DNA of 64,000 bases. It comes from Gnetum montanum. Its lineage: Eukaryota > Streptophyta > Gnetopsida > Gnetales > Gnetaceae. This document shows, piece after piece, positions 1 through 12,852 of this stretch. The position numbers and the translations under genes were made by a program. The notes under the pieces were generated by a model. That model was not told the DNA's origin, searched no databases, and saw nothing but the letters and a program-made list of their open reading frames with translations. Where the stretch lies: contig MNCI01029993.1 in assembly GCA_015680685.1 (NCBI GenBank), positions 108,634-172,633 on the forward strand, given 5' to 3'. Each line of letters begins with the position of its first letter. Positions within the stretch are counted from its first letter, which is position 1.

Positions 1-335
1 CAATAGTTCAGGATGTGTATAGCAAGTGAGAATAGATGCTGGTGTTAGGACTAGTTAAAGCATAGTTGAGTAGTTAAATTAAATTAATTACTTAGTTATC
101 TCTCCCTTCCCTTTGTAGCACTGGGACATAAAAACATAAAAACTATAAAAAATCATGTACCTCAAGCTTGCTTAACCATACAATTGTGCTATAAAAGTAA
201 GCTTGAGAAGACAATGATTGACTAACCTATCCTTATTCCACAAAGGTGCATAAGCACTTAGTCCTTGGAATTCGACCGGGTGCGTGGACACTCGTATTCA
301 TATGGTTGAGCATAGGGATACCTCATTGCTCATCA
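1..335 (+). mobile_element. 3' end of a Ty3/gypsy LTR (same superfamily as the LTR at 58472-59264)
   Basis: The segment aligns by eye with the 3' half of the LTR at 58472-59264: the cttaaccatacaa stretch, the gtgcataagcacttagtcctt block and the terminal tatggttgag...catca are shared. It ends in CATCA at 335. No tRNA-Asp primer site follows, unlike the two 5' LTRs in this window, so this is probably the end of a 3' LTR whose element lies to the left. The following five bases (atctt) would then be one target-site copy. Confidence 0.8.
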
Positions 336-2849
336 ATCTTCTTATCAGTACTCTTCTTAAATATATAATAAATGTTTCTTCTCAATATCCTCTTTGTAGA
401 AGTGAAGACTCATTTTATGATATTTTTTTGAGCATCCTATTTCTCAACATGCTTGGAAAAGGATATTCAGAATTTATAACTTTCAACCAAGCATCAATGA
501 AGTCATTCTTGATCATTAGCCTGCTTCATCTACTTTTTTTCTTTGCATTTGAAAATATCTTCAACTACTTATTCTCTACTCTATTTGGAGGTTTTGATGT
601 GTAGTTATTTTTTAGCAGCAAGAGCAAGACTATGATATTTCTTTAGAAATCAAATACTATATTCTCGAAGATGTCACTTTTCAACTACAACTTCAAGCAA
701 AAAAGCTCTAAGTGAGAGCTAAACAATCAACTTGTTCTTTATAGTATTAATTTCAATTCATTTTAGAGGTTTGAGGATGGAAAGCTTTCACCTTTTGTTG
801 CTATTTGTTCTTTATTTTTAATAAGTATATTCTTTTATCTATAGAGAAAGTCTTCTCCTTTTCTTTACTAAGAAGTGAAAATTCATGAGCGTGATTTTGA
901 ATAAGGATAAGGCTTAATCCTTTTCTACCCTAGAAGGGAGGTTTTTCAAGACTAGTTGTAAGAATGAAAATCTACAAAGGTATTTCCAAAACTATTGGGC
1001 TTTTCTTCTCTCTTTGATGATCTAGTGTACTCGAATTTTTTTAATATTATTATTTATTTCTGGGGGTCCAACATCCACCTAGCATCTTTCTAGTTACATA
1101 GAAAGGGAATAATTTTTTTTAATAGATATTTTTCAAATACAATAAAAATATGACTAGTTGTGCATCAATGTAAGACTAGTGGAACCCATAGTAGGAATCC
1201 AAAGAATCAACAAATCCTCTTGATGTCACACCCTTATCCAATCCTTTTAGTCCTTCCTCCTTTCTTCAAGGTCTAATGATCATGATTAACTTTTAGTTTT
1301 AATGTGATAAGGACAACATTATTCTCATAAATGTTGTGATTTCACTATTAGGCACAATTACTTCTATAATGTTTTGATACCATAGAACAAAATTTCAACA
1401 TACAAAGTTGATTCCTACACATTGTTACCAACTTTATTAACTAAAAATATTTTGGAAATTCATAATATAAAAGATCTAAGAAAATAGAAATTATATAAAA
1501 ATGGTAAAAATATTAAAAAATGAAAAGATATTAATAAATAAAGAATAGAAAATAAATGAAAAATGTAATGAAATTATGAAAATAACAAAAGAAAGTGTAA
1601 AATAAGTCTTACTTCAGCCCTTATTCATTCTTATAAGCCATTTTACCCTTCAGAAGAAGTCTAATTAAAATTTTTTTTATAACAAAAGGACATTTTTTAA
1701 AATTATCTATCACTAGTGTTTGTATTATGACATAGTAAGGGAAAACATAACAATAATAATTAACATATATGGATGAAATATTATGCTAATATATATGTTG
1801 ATAATATTTAGTGTATGGTTCTAGCTATGTTGCCCTTGAAATTTTGGATATGAGCCCAATGTATAGGATCATGATAATAATGATAATGATAGTAAACAAT
1901 TTTTATTGGTGATTTACTTATTGGTTTTGCAATAAATTTTATTACTAATATTTTATTACATTTATGTAGACCCAAAGGATTTGTTAAACAAATTAACTTG
2001 TATAAAATATGTCAGTAGCAATAAATCCTAAGTGTAATAAATGTCTCCAATGTTAATGTAGCTTGAACACATCTTATATATAATTTCCTAGAATTAACAC
2101 TAGTACCTTTAATACCTCATAAAAATATTCACTAGAGATTTGCCATTTTGTTTTCAAGAAATTTGTTCAATAACATTCTAATATTACATGTTGATCTTCA
2201 TGTTGCTCATTATTCTCATTTTAGAGACATTCTTACTTTGCTAATTATTGATGATATCTTAAGCTTTTTATTAAGCTATATTTATTCCAAGCCTACATGA
2301 AGTGCATTTTATATGCTTTGCTCAACCACCTTCAAAACACAATAAGGCATAATACAAAAGCAAAGTGCAAATAGTTGTTTCTTTCATAGATGAGATAAAG
2401 GCAAATGATGATGATGATCATTTGTTTTATTTTACTTATTTCTTTTCTACACTTATTTTCTTTTTAATTTTTGTATTTTCTACTTTTATTTCATTGTGAT
2501 CTTAATACAAAATGATGCATGTAAGAGCCTTCAATTAGGTTGTCTAAATTTTATTTTCTTTTTTCTTTTTCTTTTTTTTCTATAAGGAACAAAACAATAT
2601 ATTCATTTCTTACTTCATACCTTCAAATCTAATTATCATTATTATTTACCATTACATTTTTTATTTTGCTTAAAAGGAAAATGTTGAAATTTGTCCTACA
2701 TTATTGAATGGTAGAGCTAAAATTTGTCCTTTTGAGAAAAATGATTAAAGATGCTAAGTTTTTATCCCTTGTGCTACTCTTATGTTCTCGTCTAACATGT
2801 TAAGGTTATTAAACATTCTTTTTGTGCTAGACTAATATCAAGATCAAGA
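336..2849. other. AT-rich stretch without a recognisable gene
   Basis: About 2.5 kb of AT-rich sequence with many stops in all frames. The 106-codon frame at 284-604 begins inside the LTR end and shows no domain I recognise. Homopolymer and (ATG)n-like runs occur around 2400-2600. Part of it may be the decayed 3' portion of the gypsy element whose integrase fragment follows, but I cannot show this. Confidence 0.5.
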
Positions 2850-3420
2850 TCATATATTATGGCTAACGTATAGAGTTTTGTTTAGATAGGTAGCATAGGT
2901 AACTTATTGTACACTAACTCATAAGGGGAATAGCCTATATGGAGTTTATATATAAAGCGATAAGCCCATAAGGCATCATTTAATTTTGTGCTCCAATCTC
3001 ACCTATATTTGGTAATTATTCTAGTCAAAATTTGTGTAATTTCCCTATTAATAACTTCAACTTGATCATTAACTTGAGGTGATAAGGTGTTATAAATTTA
3101 TGTTTAACTTCTAAGCATTGCATGAGTTTTTTGTAAGTAGCACATATGAAATAGACATCATTATCAAAAATGAGGATCCTTGGTACATCAAACTTATTTA
3201 TCACTTATTGGTGAAAAAACTTTGTAACCAATACCATGGTTTAGTCAAATACTATAGTAGCTTTGATCAATTTGGTGTAATAGCCAACAATATTAATCAT
3301 GTAAGAATTTTCATTGACATGGATGTGATGGAACCCATGAAATTACTTTTCCAGGTAGAAGATTTATTGAAACGGCTGCAGCATATTAAATTCTTTCTTG
3401 TTCAAAATTCGTATTTAAAT
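2850..3420 (-). pseudogene. Ty3/gypsy integrase fragment, Athila-like, degenerate
   Basis: Read on the minus strand, this gives recognisable integrase core blocks: FDVPRILIFDNDVYF (second catalytic Asp region), then TPYHLQVNDQVEVINREI, DDALWAYR-like text, and YSPYELVYNKLPMLP at the end. These match in order the conserved blocks of Athila/Tat-type gypsy integrases (FGTPR..ISDGG.HF, TPYHPQTNGQ.E..NREIK, DWS..L.DALWAYRTA, G.SPY.LVYGK..HLP). In-frame stops break it. No RT or RNase H lies next to it. It has the same orientation as the gag-protease of copy A but is separated from it by the plus-strand gene at 3578-7505, so it may be an older element into which copy A inserted. The plus-strand frame at 3118-3429 is its shadow. 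Confidence 0.75.
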
Positions 3421-3577
3421 TTTCTATGATTCTGCTACGCTATTGCTTTCATGTTTTTTTACTATGTTACATGCATGGAAAGAGTTATGCTACATTGTCT
3501 GCTAATGGCTAATCCTGCTACGCTACATAGGAATGTCACTCAAACATGTTGTTAACATTTACCATTGTGTTGTGCAG

Positions 3578-6500
3578 GGTAATGCTAAGGCCAATTTAGA
3601 TCGTCCTAAAAATTGTAGGGGTCCTATGTTGCCTAAGCGAACTGGTGGCCAACATTCCTCCGCTTCACGCGCATGTGGGGCAGTAGGCGGTTTGGTTCCG
3701 AGAAGGTGCACAGGACTTCCTGCAATTTCTCCTCCAACACTTTAGTGTGATTGTTTGGTCATAATTATCAGAGGAGGTAGCGGCCATAGTTACAAAAACC
3801 CTGTTGCCTAGGGCAAACCAGGGTATTCTAAAATTTTTGGCCGATGGAGAAATCAGGAGTGGGCAAGCCGAGGGATCCAATCAGCATCCCAAAAACTTGA
3901 GGCGTCTAGCTTGGATCTGGGAAATGCCTGAATATAATTGCTACCATGTGTACAACACATTGTTTATTGCTTGCCACATGGGAACTTGTTTTCAGAACCC
4001 TCCAGGAATTGTTTATTGTGTAGACGGGTGAGTTTTGTAAACATATTCCACTACGCTATGCAATGCATGCTACACTAGGCTAGAATGTTAACAATGTATT
4101 TTTGTTACTAGGCTTTTTATCAACAAGGATGGACTTCATGGTGACACTGATGCCTTGGCCTTGGCACAAATGGCTCTACGGGAGTTTTCTTCCCCTTAGA
4201 ATATGTGTGCAGGCATGATAGGCCAATGCAGGGGTGAATACCAAACTTATCCAAATTGATACTCTTAGTTCTATAACAGGTGTAAAGAGTTTGATTGGTT
4301 GGATGGGGATTGGACATCCTTTAGACCGATCATCGTTGAACACGTGTCAGTGGATCTGCCACCATTCCCGTGGCCGTTTAAGCCTAGTAAGCTAAATTGT
4401 GAATTATTTGCATGTTCGAGTGTTGTTCTTATGTTTATGCAATCTTTCTATTTCTTCTAAGTTTTTTTCTCTTTTCTATTGTAAACTGCTATAGAGACGA
4501 GGAAATCCTAGGAGGTAATAGTGATCACCTCTGGTCATAACGAGGCTAATATTTACTTCTAGTACAAGGAGGTGGATGAGGCCCAATGCTGGCTTTGCAA
4601 CAGGGTCCTAGAATCGCTTGCCAAAAACCTTCGAGATGTTGGGCTCATGGAATTATTCTTAGTCGTGAACCCAAGTGTCCCTGCTGCTGAGATGCTTGCC
4701 CTAGCTTAATCCTTTTCTAAAAAGGTAGACCGCTTCCTCACACATGTGCACAGTGTGCTGGTGATTCTTAAGATCAATGACCAACTATTCGCGGACCTCT
4801 TTGATGTCCCTGATGATGGTCTTCCCGTAGGAGAAAAGATCAAAAAGGAGGTGAACCATCAAAGGAACATTGAGGAGTGGCTAGGGGCAGAGAAAGGGTG
4901 AAATGGGATCCCTATTGAAATGACCAAGCTGAAAGTGGCTAAAACGGTTCACCCCATCTTCTGTGCTCATGCTTTTCCCAAGCTACTTACCCAAGGCAAA
5001 CTCATTGGGATTGAGAAAGCTTGGGTAATGAGCGAGTTCATGGAAGAGGGGGGGCATTACAATTGGGCCAAGCATCTCTACAAAGGTCTGCAAGCTGAAA
5101 TGGTCAAGCTTCATAAGAAGTTTGAGTCTCGTTTCAATGTGCATCATGCCTTCTTTATAGCTTGCTTGCGGCGATTTGTGGAATTCTTAGTAATCCGTGA
5201 GAATGGAGTCTAGGTGATGCAAGATTGTAACTAGATCTCCAAACCATGGATTTGCCAAGTCTTTTGGACCACCCTAGCCTAGGATCCTCCAAAGGCTATT
5301 GGGGAGTTATTTTCAATAATGACTAAGGATCGGGTGGCCTGCAACTTCCATGGCTAGGACAATGTGGGAGATGTACCCCCTGCTACTACGGGTAGCATAT
5401 CACAAGGGAAATGCCTCATCACTGAGAAGGTGGCCACTAAGTTGCAGTGAAAAAGATCTTGTCTGGTTGAGGAGCCTCCCTGTACAGACAAAGAAGGAGG
5501 GTAGAAACTATGGTTTAAGTTACGCAGAATACAGCCTCCCATTGGTAAATGCTTTTCTCAGTTTTTAATTTGTTTATTTGCTTGTTTGGTTAATGCCTAC
5601 TACGTTGTGCTACACTAGGTAGCGTAGCACAATGTAGCATATGTCTTAAGTTAATCTACTATTGTCTAATGTGAACATGCTTTGTTGACAGAGGAAGAAG
5701 AAGAAGAGGAAGAAGGAGAAGAGGTGACGACCCCCAAGATGGGGGTGGCTAAAAAAGGTGTGAGGGGCCTGATCATGGAGGAAAGGACCCTGGTCAAGAG
5801 AGAAGGAGCTCCTACTGTAAAGGAAGGGGCTCCCATCAATGAGGAAAATGCTCCTACTGACGAGGAGGACGTTTCTGCCAACGAGGAGGTCTTCCCGGTT
5901 GATGAGGAGGATGCTAGCGCCACAAAGAGAAGGGCCCTAGAAAATAAAGAAAAGGCCCTTGTCAGCTAAGAAGGGACCTCTACTGACAATCTCTTTGCTA
6001 AACATAATTCAATGCTGAAGGAGCAGATGGACGTGGAGGGTGCTACCATGGTGTTAAGCTAGCAAGAAGGAGGAGAACTACAACTAGATGCTAGTGAGTT
6101 TGACTACATGTTCAATAGTATGTTGATGGACAACCCCCTCACTATCACCCTTGAGGGTTTGCTAGGTAGGAGCCCTTACACTGTCATTTGCGTTGCTCAT
6201 CATCTTTATTGTAGCCCTCTTGGCTATACCTAACACATTTTTGTTATATGGTAGACATCGCGGTTGACACTACAGGCCCTTCTTCGATCTGCCTGCAACC
6301 ATGGGCCAAGACCCCTAATAAGCTTATGTTCATGTAGGGGGTGGTCGACGACATGATCGACTGTCTTAAGCAGATCGATCCAGAACTGGGTAAGTGAAGT
6401 AGCTATGCTTGACTTCTTTAAGTTGCTACACTAGACCTTTAAGTTGCTAAACTTTGCTACACTATTGTGACGAATGCATTTTTATATACGATCGACAGCT

Positions 6501-7505
6501 TCTCACCTTAAGTGGGACCTAAAACATGTAGTCAAGGTTAGCGCTATGCCTGCATTCCCACTGGAAGTGATCGAGGTGCCTCGTCGCATATATGACGAGG
6601 CTAGCAAATGCGCATTGCGCTGAGCTCGCTCCCTATTGGAGTGTAGGCATGTGAACAAAGACCTGTGGAAATGAGTCCAGAAGCTGGAGAATGAGAAGAC
6701 CAATCTAACCACCGAGATGGGAGACCTCTGCTCTAGAAATGAATTTCTATTGGCTCGTGATACCAACAATGGTAGTTGGTACACGACTGTCATTGATTAT
6801 GCAAGATATTGGACAGCCATGTAGTGCAACAATGAGGCCACACATGAAATAATTGAGCAGCGAATGTAGATGGACTTGTTGGCACAGAAGAACCAGGATT
6901 GGAAAGATTATAACGTGAGAGTTTACGAGTGGGGGTAGTCCCAGAAAAACCATAAACATATGTATAAACTAGAACGAGCCACCTACCGTAAATAATACCG
7001 GGATGCTTCAATGAAGTTGTATACTCATGAAGCATTCCTAGATGCCATTGGTGCTTCTGAGGCTTACAACAAGTTCATGCAACAAGTGGTGGTCAGTGAA
7101 TCCCTTGACCTTCCCATAGGTGAGACCACCACTATCTCCTTTTCTCCAAGACTGCTAAGATGGATGGTTGTTGAAAAGGAGAAAGTTGCAGCAGATGCTG
7201 ACTTGGGTGATAGGTATTGGGTGGATATTATAGAGGAGGAGGTTTGGCAATGCCTCGAGATTGGTTTGGATCGCATTCCCCCTAAGACAGACGTGGGGCC
7301 ATCTCAGGTTAGTCACTTTCTTATAATGAAACTGTTTATTTCATTCTAGCTTTTACTGCAACTCTAGCTGACTGCTTCATTTTTTATAATGCAGATTCTA
7401 GATGAAGAAGTAGGGCCCTATGAGGGCGAGAATAATGATGCAAAGGAAGGTGATGCAAGGGATCTTGTTTTGTATCTTTTGCAAGAATATTGCAAACATT
7501 ATTGA
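3578..7505 (+). pseudogene. Multi-exon additional gene (aORF-A), antisense to the retrotransposon copy A
   Basis: This is an unrecognised protein gene whose exon structure can be read by comparison with the copy at 19555-23166. Proposed exons: 3578-4027, 4112-4386, 4495-5544, 5692-6165, 6255-6389, 6499-7307 and 7395-7505 (TGA at 7503-7505). The introns begin GTGAGT, GTAAGC, GTAAAT, GTAGGA, GTAAGT and GTTAGT and end in AG, and they are short (about 84-147 bp). The product has a central helical region containing HAFPKLLTQGKLIGIEKAW, an acidic low-complexity linker (about 5692-5970, EEEEEEEEGEE) and a C-terminal coiled-coil-like part. I cannot assign a function. It converges with the minus-strand gag-protease of the same element. 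In-frame stops (for example TAA at about 3759) suggest it is decayed. An upstream first exon is likely but not seen. Confidence 0.6.
5600..5637. repeat. Imperfect palindrome in intron 3 of aORF-A
   Basis: Two 18-bp arms, 5600-5617 and 5620-5637, are inverted copies with two mismatches, around the core GTGCTACACTA / TAGCGTAGCAC. It is one of a family of CTACGCT...AGCGTAG hairpins spread through copy A (see 12831-12852) and lies inside a spliced-out segment. Confidence 0.8.
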
Positions 7506-7574
7506 ATTGGAATTTTGAATGGAAAATGAATTATGAAAGGATTTGTTTCGTTTTAGCGTATTGTCTATGTGATT

Positions 7575-7790
7575 GGTTTTTATCATTTTTTGTCTTATTT
7601 TTAGGCCATTTTGGGCTGTGATTAGACAATAAGAAAAATGAATTTATTTTTGTCTTTTCAAATAACCAGTTTTAGGCCTTGGCGGGCCGTCACTAGTTTT
7701 AGGCCATCTCAGGTCATAATGTAATGTAATCGGTAAATTTTGCTAGTTTTAGGTCATAAAAGGCCATAACATGATGTGAACGACGAGTAT
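7575..7790 (+). repeat. Short direct repeats, TAGTTTTAGGCCat.tcaGGCC type
   Basis: Four or more imperfect copies of a unit beginning (C)TAGTTTTAGGCC or TAGTTTTAGGTC, followed by TT..GGGCC or TCAGGTC, lie in the gap between the convergent 3' ends of aORF-A and the protease. The same unit occupies the same place in copy B (23410-23715), and a variant fills 16890-17410. Confidence 0.75.
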
Positions 7791-7979
7791 GTGAATAGTT
7801 TAGAGGAATTAGTTTAGCACCTAGCGTAGATGAATGGATGTGAGGCAAATAGGCGATAAAATGTATAACGGATGTTAACTGGGTAGAAAGCAGTGGAGAT
7901 GCTACGCTATACGTAACTGCTTTCTAACCCATCATGGATTTGGTGAGATGTAAGGCCAAGAAGCTTTACCACAGCATTC

Positions 7980-8700
7980 ATCTACATAATTTTCTTCCAC
8001 CTGGAAAGGCAACTCAGCCTACGTATTTTCGTTTTCTGAGCCGGCGGATTAGGCTAGCTCTTTCGCTAAACAGTTAGTGTCAGCGGAGACAGGTGCCTCG
8101 TTCTCAAAGGTAATGACCTCCAAACCCTACTTCATATCTATCTTATTTATTACTTACGCTACTACCTTGTCACCATGGATCATCACCTCCCTGCCTGCAT
8201 AGGGTAGATGGATCTCCTAATGTATGGGCGAAGAGACAACCCTGAGTTGGGCTAACCATGACCTCCCCAAGATCAGGTTAAACCCAGGCATCTCTTCCAC
8301 CATGATAAATGTTGCATTTGTGGGGAACTGGTCCCCTATCACAAAGTCAATGTGAATTGTGCCTTTCACCATACCTGTGCCCCGTTGAATGGCTTCAAGC
8401 ATGACATTGTCATGGGTTTGATTTGGTCTACCAATCCCAGTTTATCCATGATAGGGAATGGGATGATGTTTGTAGTAGCCCCATCATCGATGTGTACCCT
8501 TCGAATCTTATGTTGGCCAACCTAAATTGTGATGAATATAAGTGCTATAGTCACCTAACCCTTTTCAAGATCTTCCCTAATGGAATCATCATGAAATGCC
8601 AATTGGGATGGCTACGGTTCTGCAGGCATAGAAGGAAGCATAATCGAGTGGATTGCTTTCTCTTCTGCTAGCATGTTCTCGTCAACTGGTATTACAGTTA
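7980..8700 (-). pseudogene. Retroviral-type aspartic protease of copy A
   Basis: On the minus strand, around 8540-8403, the active-site block reads HIDDGATTNIIPFPIMDKLG. Then 8402-8217 gives FIMVEEMPGFNLILGRSWLA, the flap-side ILGRxWL motif of Ty3/gypsy proteases. The equivalent block in copy B reads VHVDNGATTNVIPYTMIDKLG. The usual D-[ST]-G is D-D-G here and D-N-G in copy B. The two blocks are in different frames or separated by stops. It follows gag on the same strand and is followed by no RT, so protease is the last retroviral domain of the element. Confidence 0.75.
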
Positions 8701-9291
8701 ACATGTGAACCAAAGCCTCATAGTGAGTGGTAGAAGTGATTACCAAGTCGTACAGGCTCAAAATTGTGTTCCTTTTTCTAGAGCCTACTTGACCTAAGTA
8801 AGAGCGCTAAATAGGTCTCGTCCACCTTCCTATTGCTTGCTGTCCTTCTCCTCTTCCATTTGCCCTAGCAAATGAATTTCCCAAGGAGGAACAGCTTTAG
8901 GTTTAGGATCAGACCCTTTCAAGTAAGGTGGCGATGACTATGCACACATAGCAGCGTTAGCCTTTGGTGACGAGGACAAGGGAGTAGGATTGGAAAGACC
9001 TGGGGTGATACTTTTTGTTATCGCCTCACCTATTGAACGCTCTTCTCGTTTCCTGGGATGAGAAGGCTGCGGTGCCGTCTTATGGGGGGCAAGGACGGTT
9101 GAATGACTTGGCCCCCTAATGATGAATGGCATTGTCGGTCTTAGTGCATGTGGTGGTGCAGCTTTGTTTAGAGAGGGTGCAAGGGTGGATGTCCAAGGAG
9201 GGACCCTTAGGACAAACAGTTGCTATGGTGATTTTTTACCCACTGGTGGTGTAGGCGTGCTACGCTGAGGCACATGAACTACAAATAGCTG
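8701..9291 (-). other. Linker between gag and protease of copy A, degenerate
   Basis: This minus-strand sequence between the gag reading frame ending at 9292 and the protease carries only short frames, rich in Ser, Pro and Lys (for example 9132-8938). No domain is recognisable. The equivalent stretch of copy B (24800-25600) is likewise broken. Confidence 0.5.
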
Positions 9292-11620
9292 TTAAGGTAG
9301 TTTAGGATTACTATTAACACCGATAGTGTTGATAATGTAACCAGAATTATTGGCATTAAGTGGATCTGTGTAAACATGTAAAGATTGATTTTCAAGATGC
9401 ACGGGGTTGCTTTCGTCTAGAACTAGCTTCCCTTGGTTAATCATTCGTTGTATGTCATCTTTTAACACTAAACAGTAATCTGTGTTGTGACCACACACTT
9501 GATGATAGTCACAGAATCTCTCCAACCTGAAATTCTTAAGAACTGGGGGCTCATTGGGCAAGGCCAAGGAGAGGTTCCTAAGGAGTTTGCAATGTCGTTG
9601 ATGCCTTTTGATCGCCTCCTCTAACATCCATTTATGTTGAATAGACCCCACCCCTAGTAATTGCTTTAGAAGTTCTGAATCCATGACGAGCAGCAAGGTA
9701 TATTTGGAGTGATCTTTACGCTTGAAATTAGGTTTGGATGGAGTGGATGCTTTGGGTGTCGAGGTGGAGGCTTGGGCAGCGTTGCTCGGTGCAGGTGCAG
9801 GATTAGTCGGCACGGAGGCCACCTTCTTATTATTGTTTTTGTTGGGCTTGTCTTTGTTTACCATAGTAGCCACTATTGCTATTGCAGCCTTGCCCTTATC
9901 TTTGTCCTTCTTTGTGAACATGTTTTTGTATGCAACATAGGCCAGGTCTTTACTTGCCTCAGCTGTGTCTTGTATGCTTTTGGTCTGGGCAAAAGCCTGG
10001 CTAAGAGTCCATGGAGCAAGATAGTATAGTTTGGACTTAATGAAGTCATTCATTGCACCCTTAAAGATGCCTAGCAGATGAGCCTCTACAATAGGCTCAC
10101 AGATCTCATTAAGGGTAGTGCTCCACCACTGTATGAATTTCTAGACTAGTTCTAGGGGATCCTATTTCATGCTCATCAACTGATCCAGTGTAACCTCTGC
10201 CCTTAAGTTATACTTGAAACAAGTCACAAATTGGGTCAGCAGCTCCTCTAGGGTTGAGATAGAGGAGTGTGGGAGCACACGGTACCAATCCAAGGCTTTG
10301 TCTGTCAGAGACATAGCAAAGACACAGATGATTATGTGTGGCCATTGTTGGAAAAGAAGGGACTCAGATCTAAATGTGATAAGATGCGCATTGGGATCAC
10401 CCTCCCTGTTGTATTTTGTAAAGTGCGGGAGTGGCATCCTGGGGGGTAGTGTTAGCATGGGGACTATAGGGCTAATAGGATTGTCATGATAGAAATCCAT
10501 GATTTGCACTGTGTCAGAACCGGCAGTCTTGAGGTGTCTAACCTCTTCAATAAGGGTCTAGATAAGTTGGAATTCTTGATCCAGACCCAAGGGCAACATA
10601 GACTGTTGGGGAGCTGCAAGGGTAGCTCCCATTAGTGGCGTGGCAAGGACAGCGACCTGGCTCATAGGTGACACTATTGGGGTAGCCCCTATGAAGGGCG
10701 CTACTGGTGTTGTCCACCACCCAGTGGGTGGTGCTGTTGGGGCAACAGCCACTAGCGGTGCTACAGGGTTGGTTGTTCACGTGATCGGTTAGGCAGACCA
10801 GGGTCCTGCACTTGGCTATGCCGCTTACGGGATTTGGTACGTTTGGTGGTGAGTGTAGTGGAACATCAATGAAGGTTGCGAAATAGGGGGGAAGTGAATG
10901 GGGTCCACCACATGGTTGGGGGTGGACCTGCTGCTGACGACGAAATAGGTGTAGATGCTGGAATGGATGCAAAAGCTGTATGCAGCTACGATGTGGGTAC
11001 GGTGTGAACATAGGGCAAGGTAGTTGTGATCGGTGCATGATATGTTGAGGGAATGGAATGAGATGGAAAAATAGACGTGTTGATACACTGAGGGCATGGC
11101 ATGGCCACCTATTGTAGATGAAGGTGTGATTTGCGACAGTGTTGACGTAATCATGAAGGAAGTAGTCGCAAAGATCGGGTTTGACAAAAAAGATGGGGTG
11201 GGAGGGATGGTGGTAGGGTTAGTTTGAACCCCACCCTCGGACTGGGAATCCAGCTCCTCTTGCCTATCTTGAAACACCTCATTGTAGTGAGACGCTATGT
11301 CTCATTTCTCCCTAGGCCTACTTACCTACATCAGCTAATGTAAGATTCACTGATACATTTGCGTCAGAGGAATGGAAACGCCAGGAGTGGGAACAAATTC
11401 CCTCCCATTGTGGTAAGTGAACTCGAAGTTATGTTTTTCTTCAAGTTCTTGGATGTATAAGGGCAGATTTTCCTAGACCTTAGCATAGAGAAAATTGTAA
11501 AGCTTGACATGCTCTACCAAGCTCTTAGGAAATCAATTTTGAATCCTGAGAGATCGGCGTGGTCCTAGCACTAGGCTAGGTGGTTTCTCGACACCTATGG
11601 TGCCCTGAACTGAAAAGGGA
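9292..11620 (-). pseudogene. Gag polyprotein of copy A
   Basis: Minus-strand gag in pieces. An N-terminal region near 11590-11340 resembles the B-copy block NGREYIPSSLDIIPLTKPYQ (here NGREFVPTPGVSIPLTQMYQ). A Pro/Ser/Thr-rich and His-rich spacer runs over 11277-10550. The retrotransposon gag core at 10509-10162 (PLPHFTKYNREGDPNAHLIT ... ALDWYRVLP ... FKYNLRAEVTLDQL) follows. Then 10053-9292 gives the continuation with a Lys-rich segment and FCDYHQVCGHNTDYCLVLKD, a cysteine/histidine cluster near the C terminus (CDYH..CGHNTDYC). The core fits the plant retrotransposon gag family. Frame breaks separate the parts. Confidence 0.8.
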
Positions 11621-12484
11621 ATCTCAATGTTAGAGGTAGCAACAATGGTCGTTGAAGAAGTCATTTTTGTAAAGCTAGAAAAATGGTTTGTAAATGAGAA
11701 AAACAAATATCAAAAGGTGATCGGAGGCTTTCTGTCCTACAGGGTTCCAAAGGAATCGTCATTACAACCAGCCTGTACCACATGTTGCGTAAACAATGGC
11801 AAGGGTATCGCATTTATGCTAATAGGTAACAGGGTATAGAGAGCATGCAAGACTACCCATAAAACACTAAAAGGCCCTCCTTCTAGCACTAGAAACTATA
11901 GCAACTGAAAACGTCAGTGGCTAAAAACACCAAGAGGTTGCCAGGCAAAATGTTTAACCCCAGATTCATGCAAGGGCCATGCTGGATAAAATGGAAATGG
12001 GGTACCCTAAATAGTTTGGTCGATCAAACAGAGACTTAATCGGTGTAACTTAACCTTATGTAAAATTTTTTTCAAATGTTAAACATGCAAGGTATAACCG
12101 ATGATTAATAAATGCAAGAGTATAGAAAATAATGCTAAACGATGATATCAATGAAGAAATAATAGAATGATCTGGGGTAAGGAAATGCACCGTCACAAAA
12201 TTGTAGGTTCAATTCTCTTCCTTGTTTAAAGTGTACAAAAAGTTACACAACATTGGTAGCGCACAGAGAGTTCAAGAATGACCAGAGCACTTAAAATTTT
12301 CCAACTATGCTTTTGAGTGAGAACTTAGAATTCAACAGTACAAAAATGCCAATGCAAAGAGCCAATACCAAATGCCAACACAAAATGCCAACAAAACAAC
12401 TCGCCAATCACCAAAATTTTCCAACTATGAAAAAATGCCAACAATGCTCAGAATTGCCAACCCTTTGAGCATTACTCATTGGGT

Positions 12485-12492
12485 TATTTATA
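12485..12492 (-). promoter_or_regulatory. LTR TATA box (copy A)
   Basis: TATTTATA on the plus strand is TATAAATA on the minus strand. It lies upstream of gag in the minus orientation and at the same relative place as 14819-14826 and 28773-28780. Confidence 0.6.
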
Positions 12493-12830
12493 GGGCCAAG
12501 AGCAGGAGAGAGATGTGGTTTAGATGCCACATGTTCTGGACCCACAAGATGCTGACGTGTCCATACTACATGGATGCGCAAGATCGGTAGTCAACTTGCT
12601 ACACTGTGACCATGTTGTCGAAATTGGATTTGCTAGAATCAAATGTGCCAACAATGCAAGTGAGAAATGAAGTGCATTGACGTAGTGTATCCGCTTGCTA
12701 CACTGTAGCATAGCACAGCGTAGCCACCAGTTTGAAGAAAAAACTTACATTGAAGTCATTAGCTTTTTGCTGAAAGCCTTGGCACATGTGAGGTTAACTT
12801 TTGGGAAAAAAAAATTTGATCTGCATTCTT

Positions 12831-12852
12831 TGCTACGCTACGTAGCGTAGCA
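12831..12852. repeat. Perfect 22-bp palindrome in LTR of copy A
   Basis: The half-site TGCTACGCTAC is followed directly by its exact reverse complement. Close variants lie at about 12696-12720, 12922-12945 and 13031-13062 in the same LTR, in introns of aORF-A (5600-5637; near 4051), and as half-sites near 7903, 8150 and 9256. Confidence 0.9.

Noticed and set aside
1365-1390. TGGTATCAAAAC on the minus strand as a tRNA-iMet primer site
   Set aside because: Only eight bases match, with no LTR end or element next to it.
3118-3429. Plus-strand 103-codon ORF
   Set aside because: It is the antisense shadow of the integrase fragment. The minus-strand reading matches known integrase blocks in order.
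5666-5923. Minus-strand Ser-rich ORF
   Set aside because: It is the complement of the acidic repeat-rich exon 4 of aORF-A, which has splice sites and a homologous exon in copy B.
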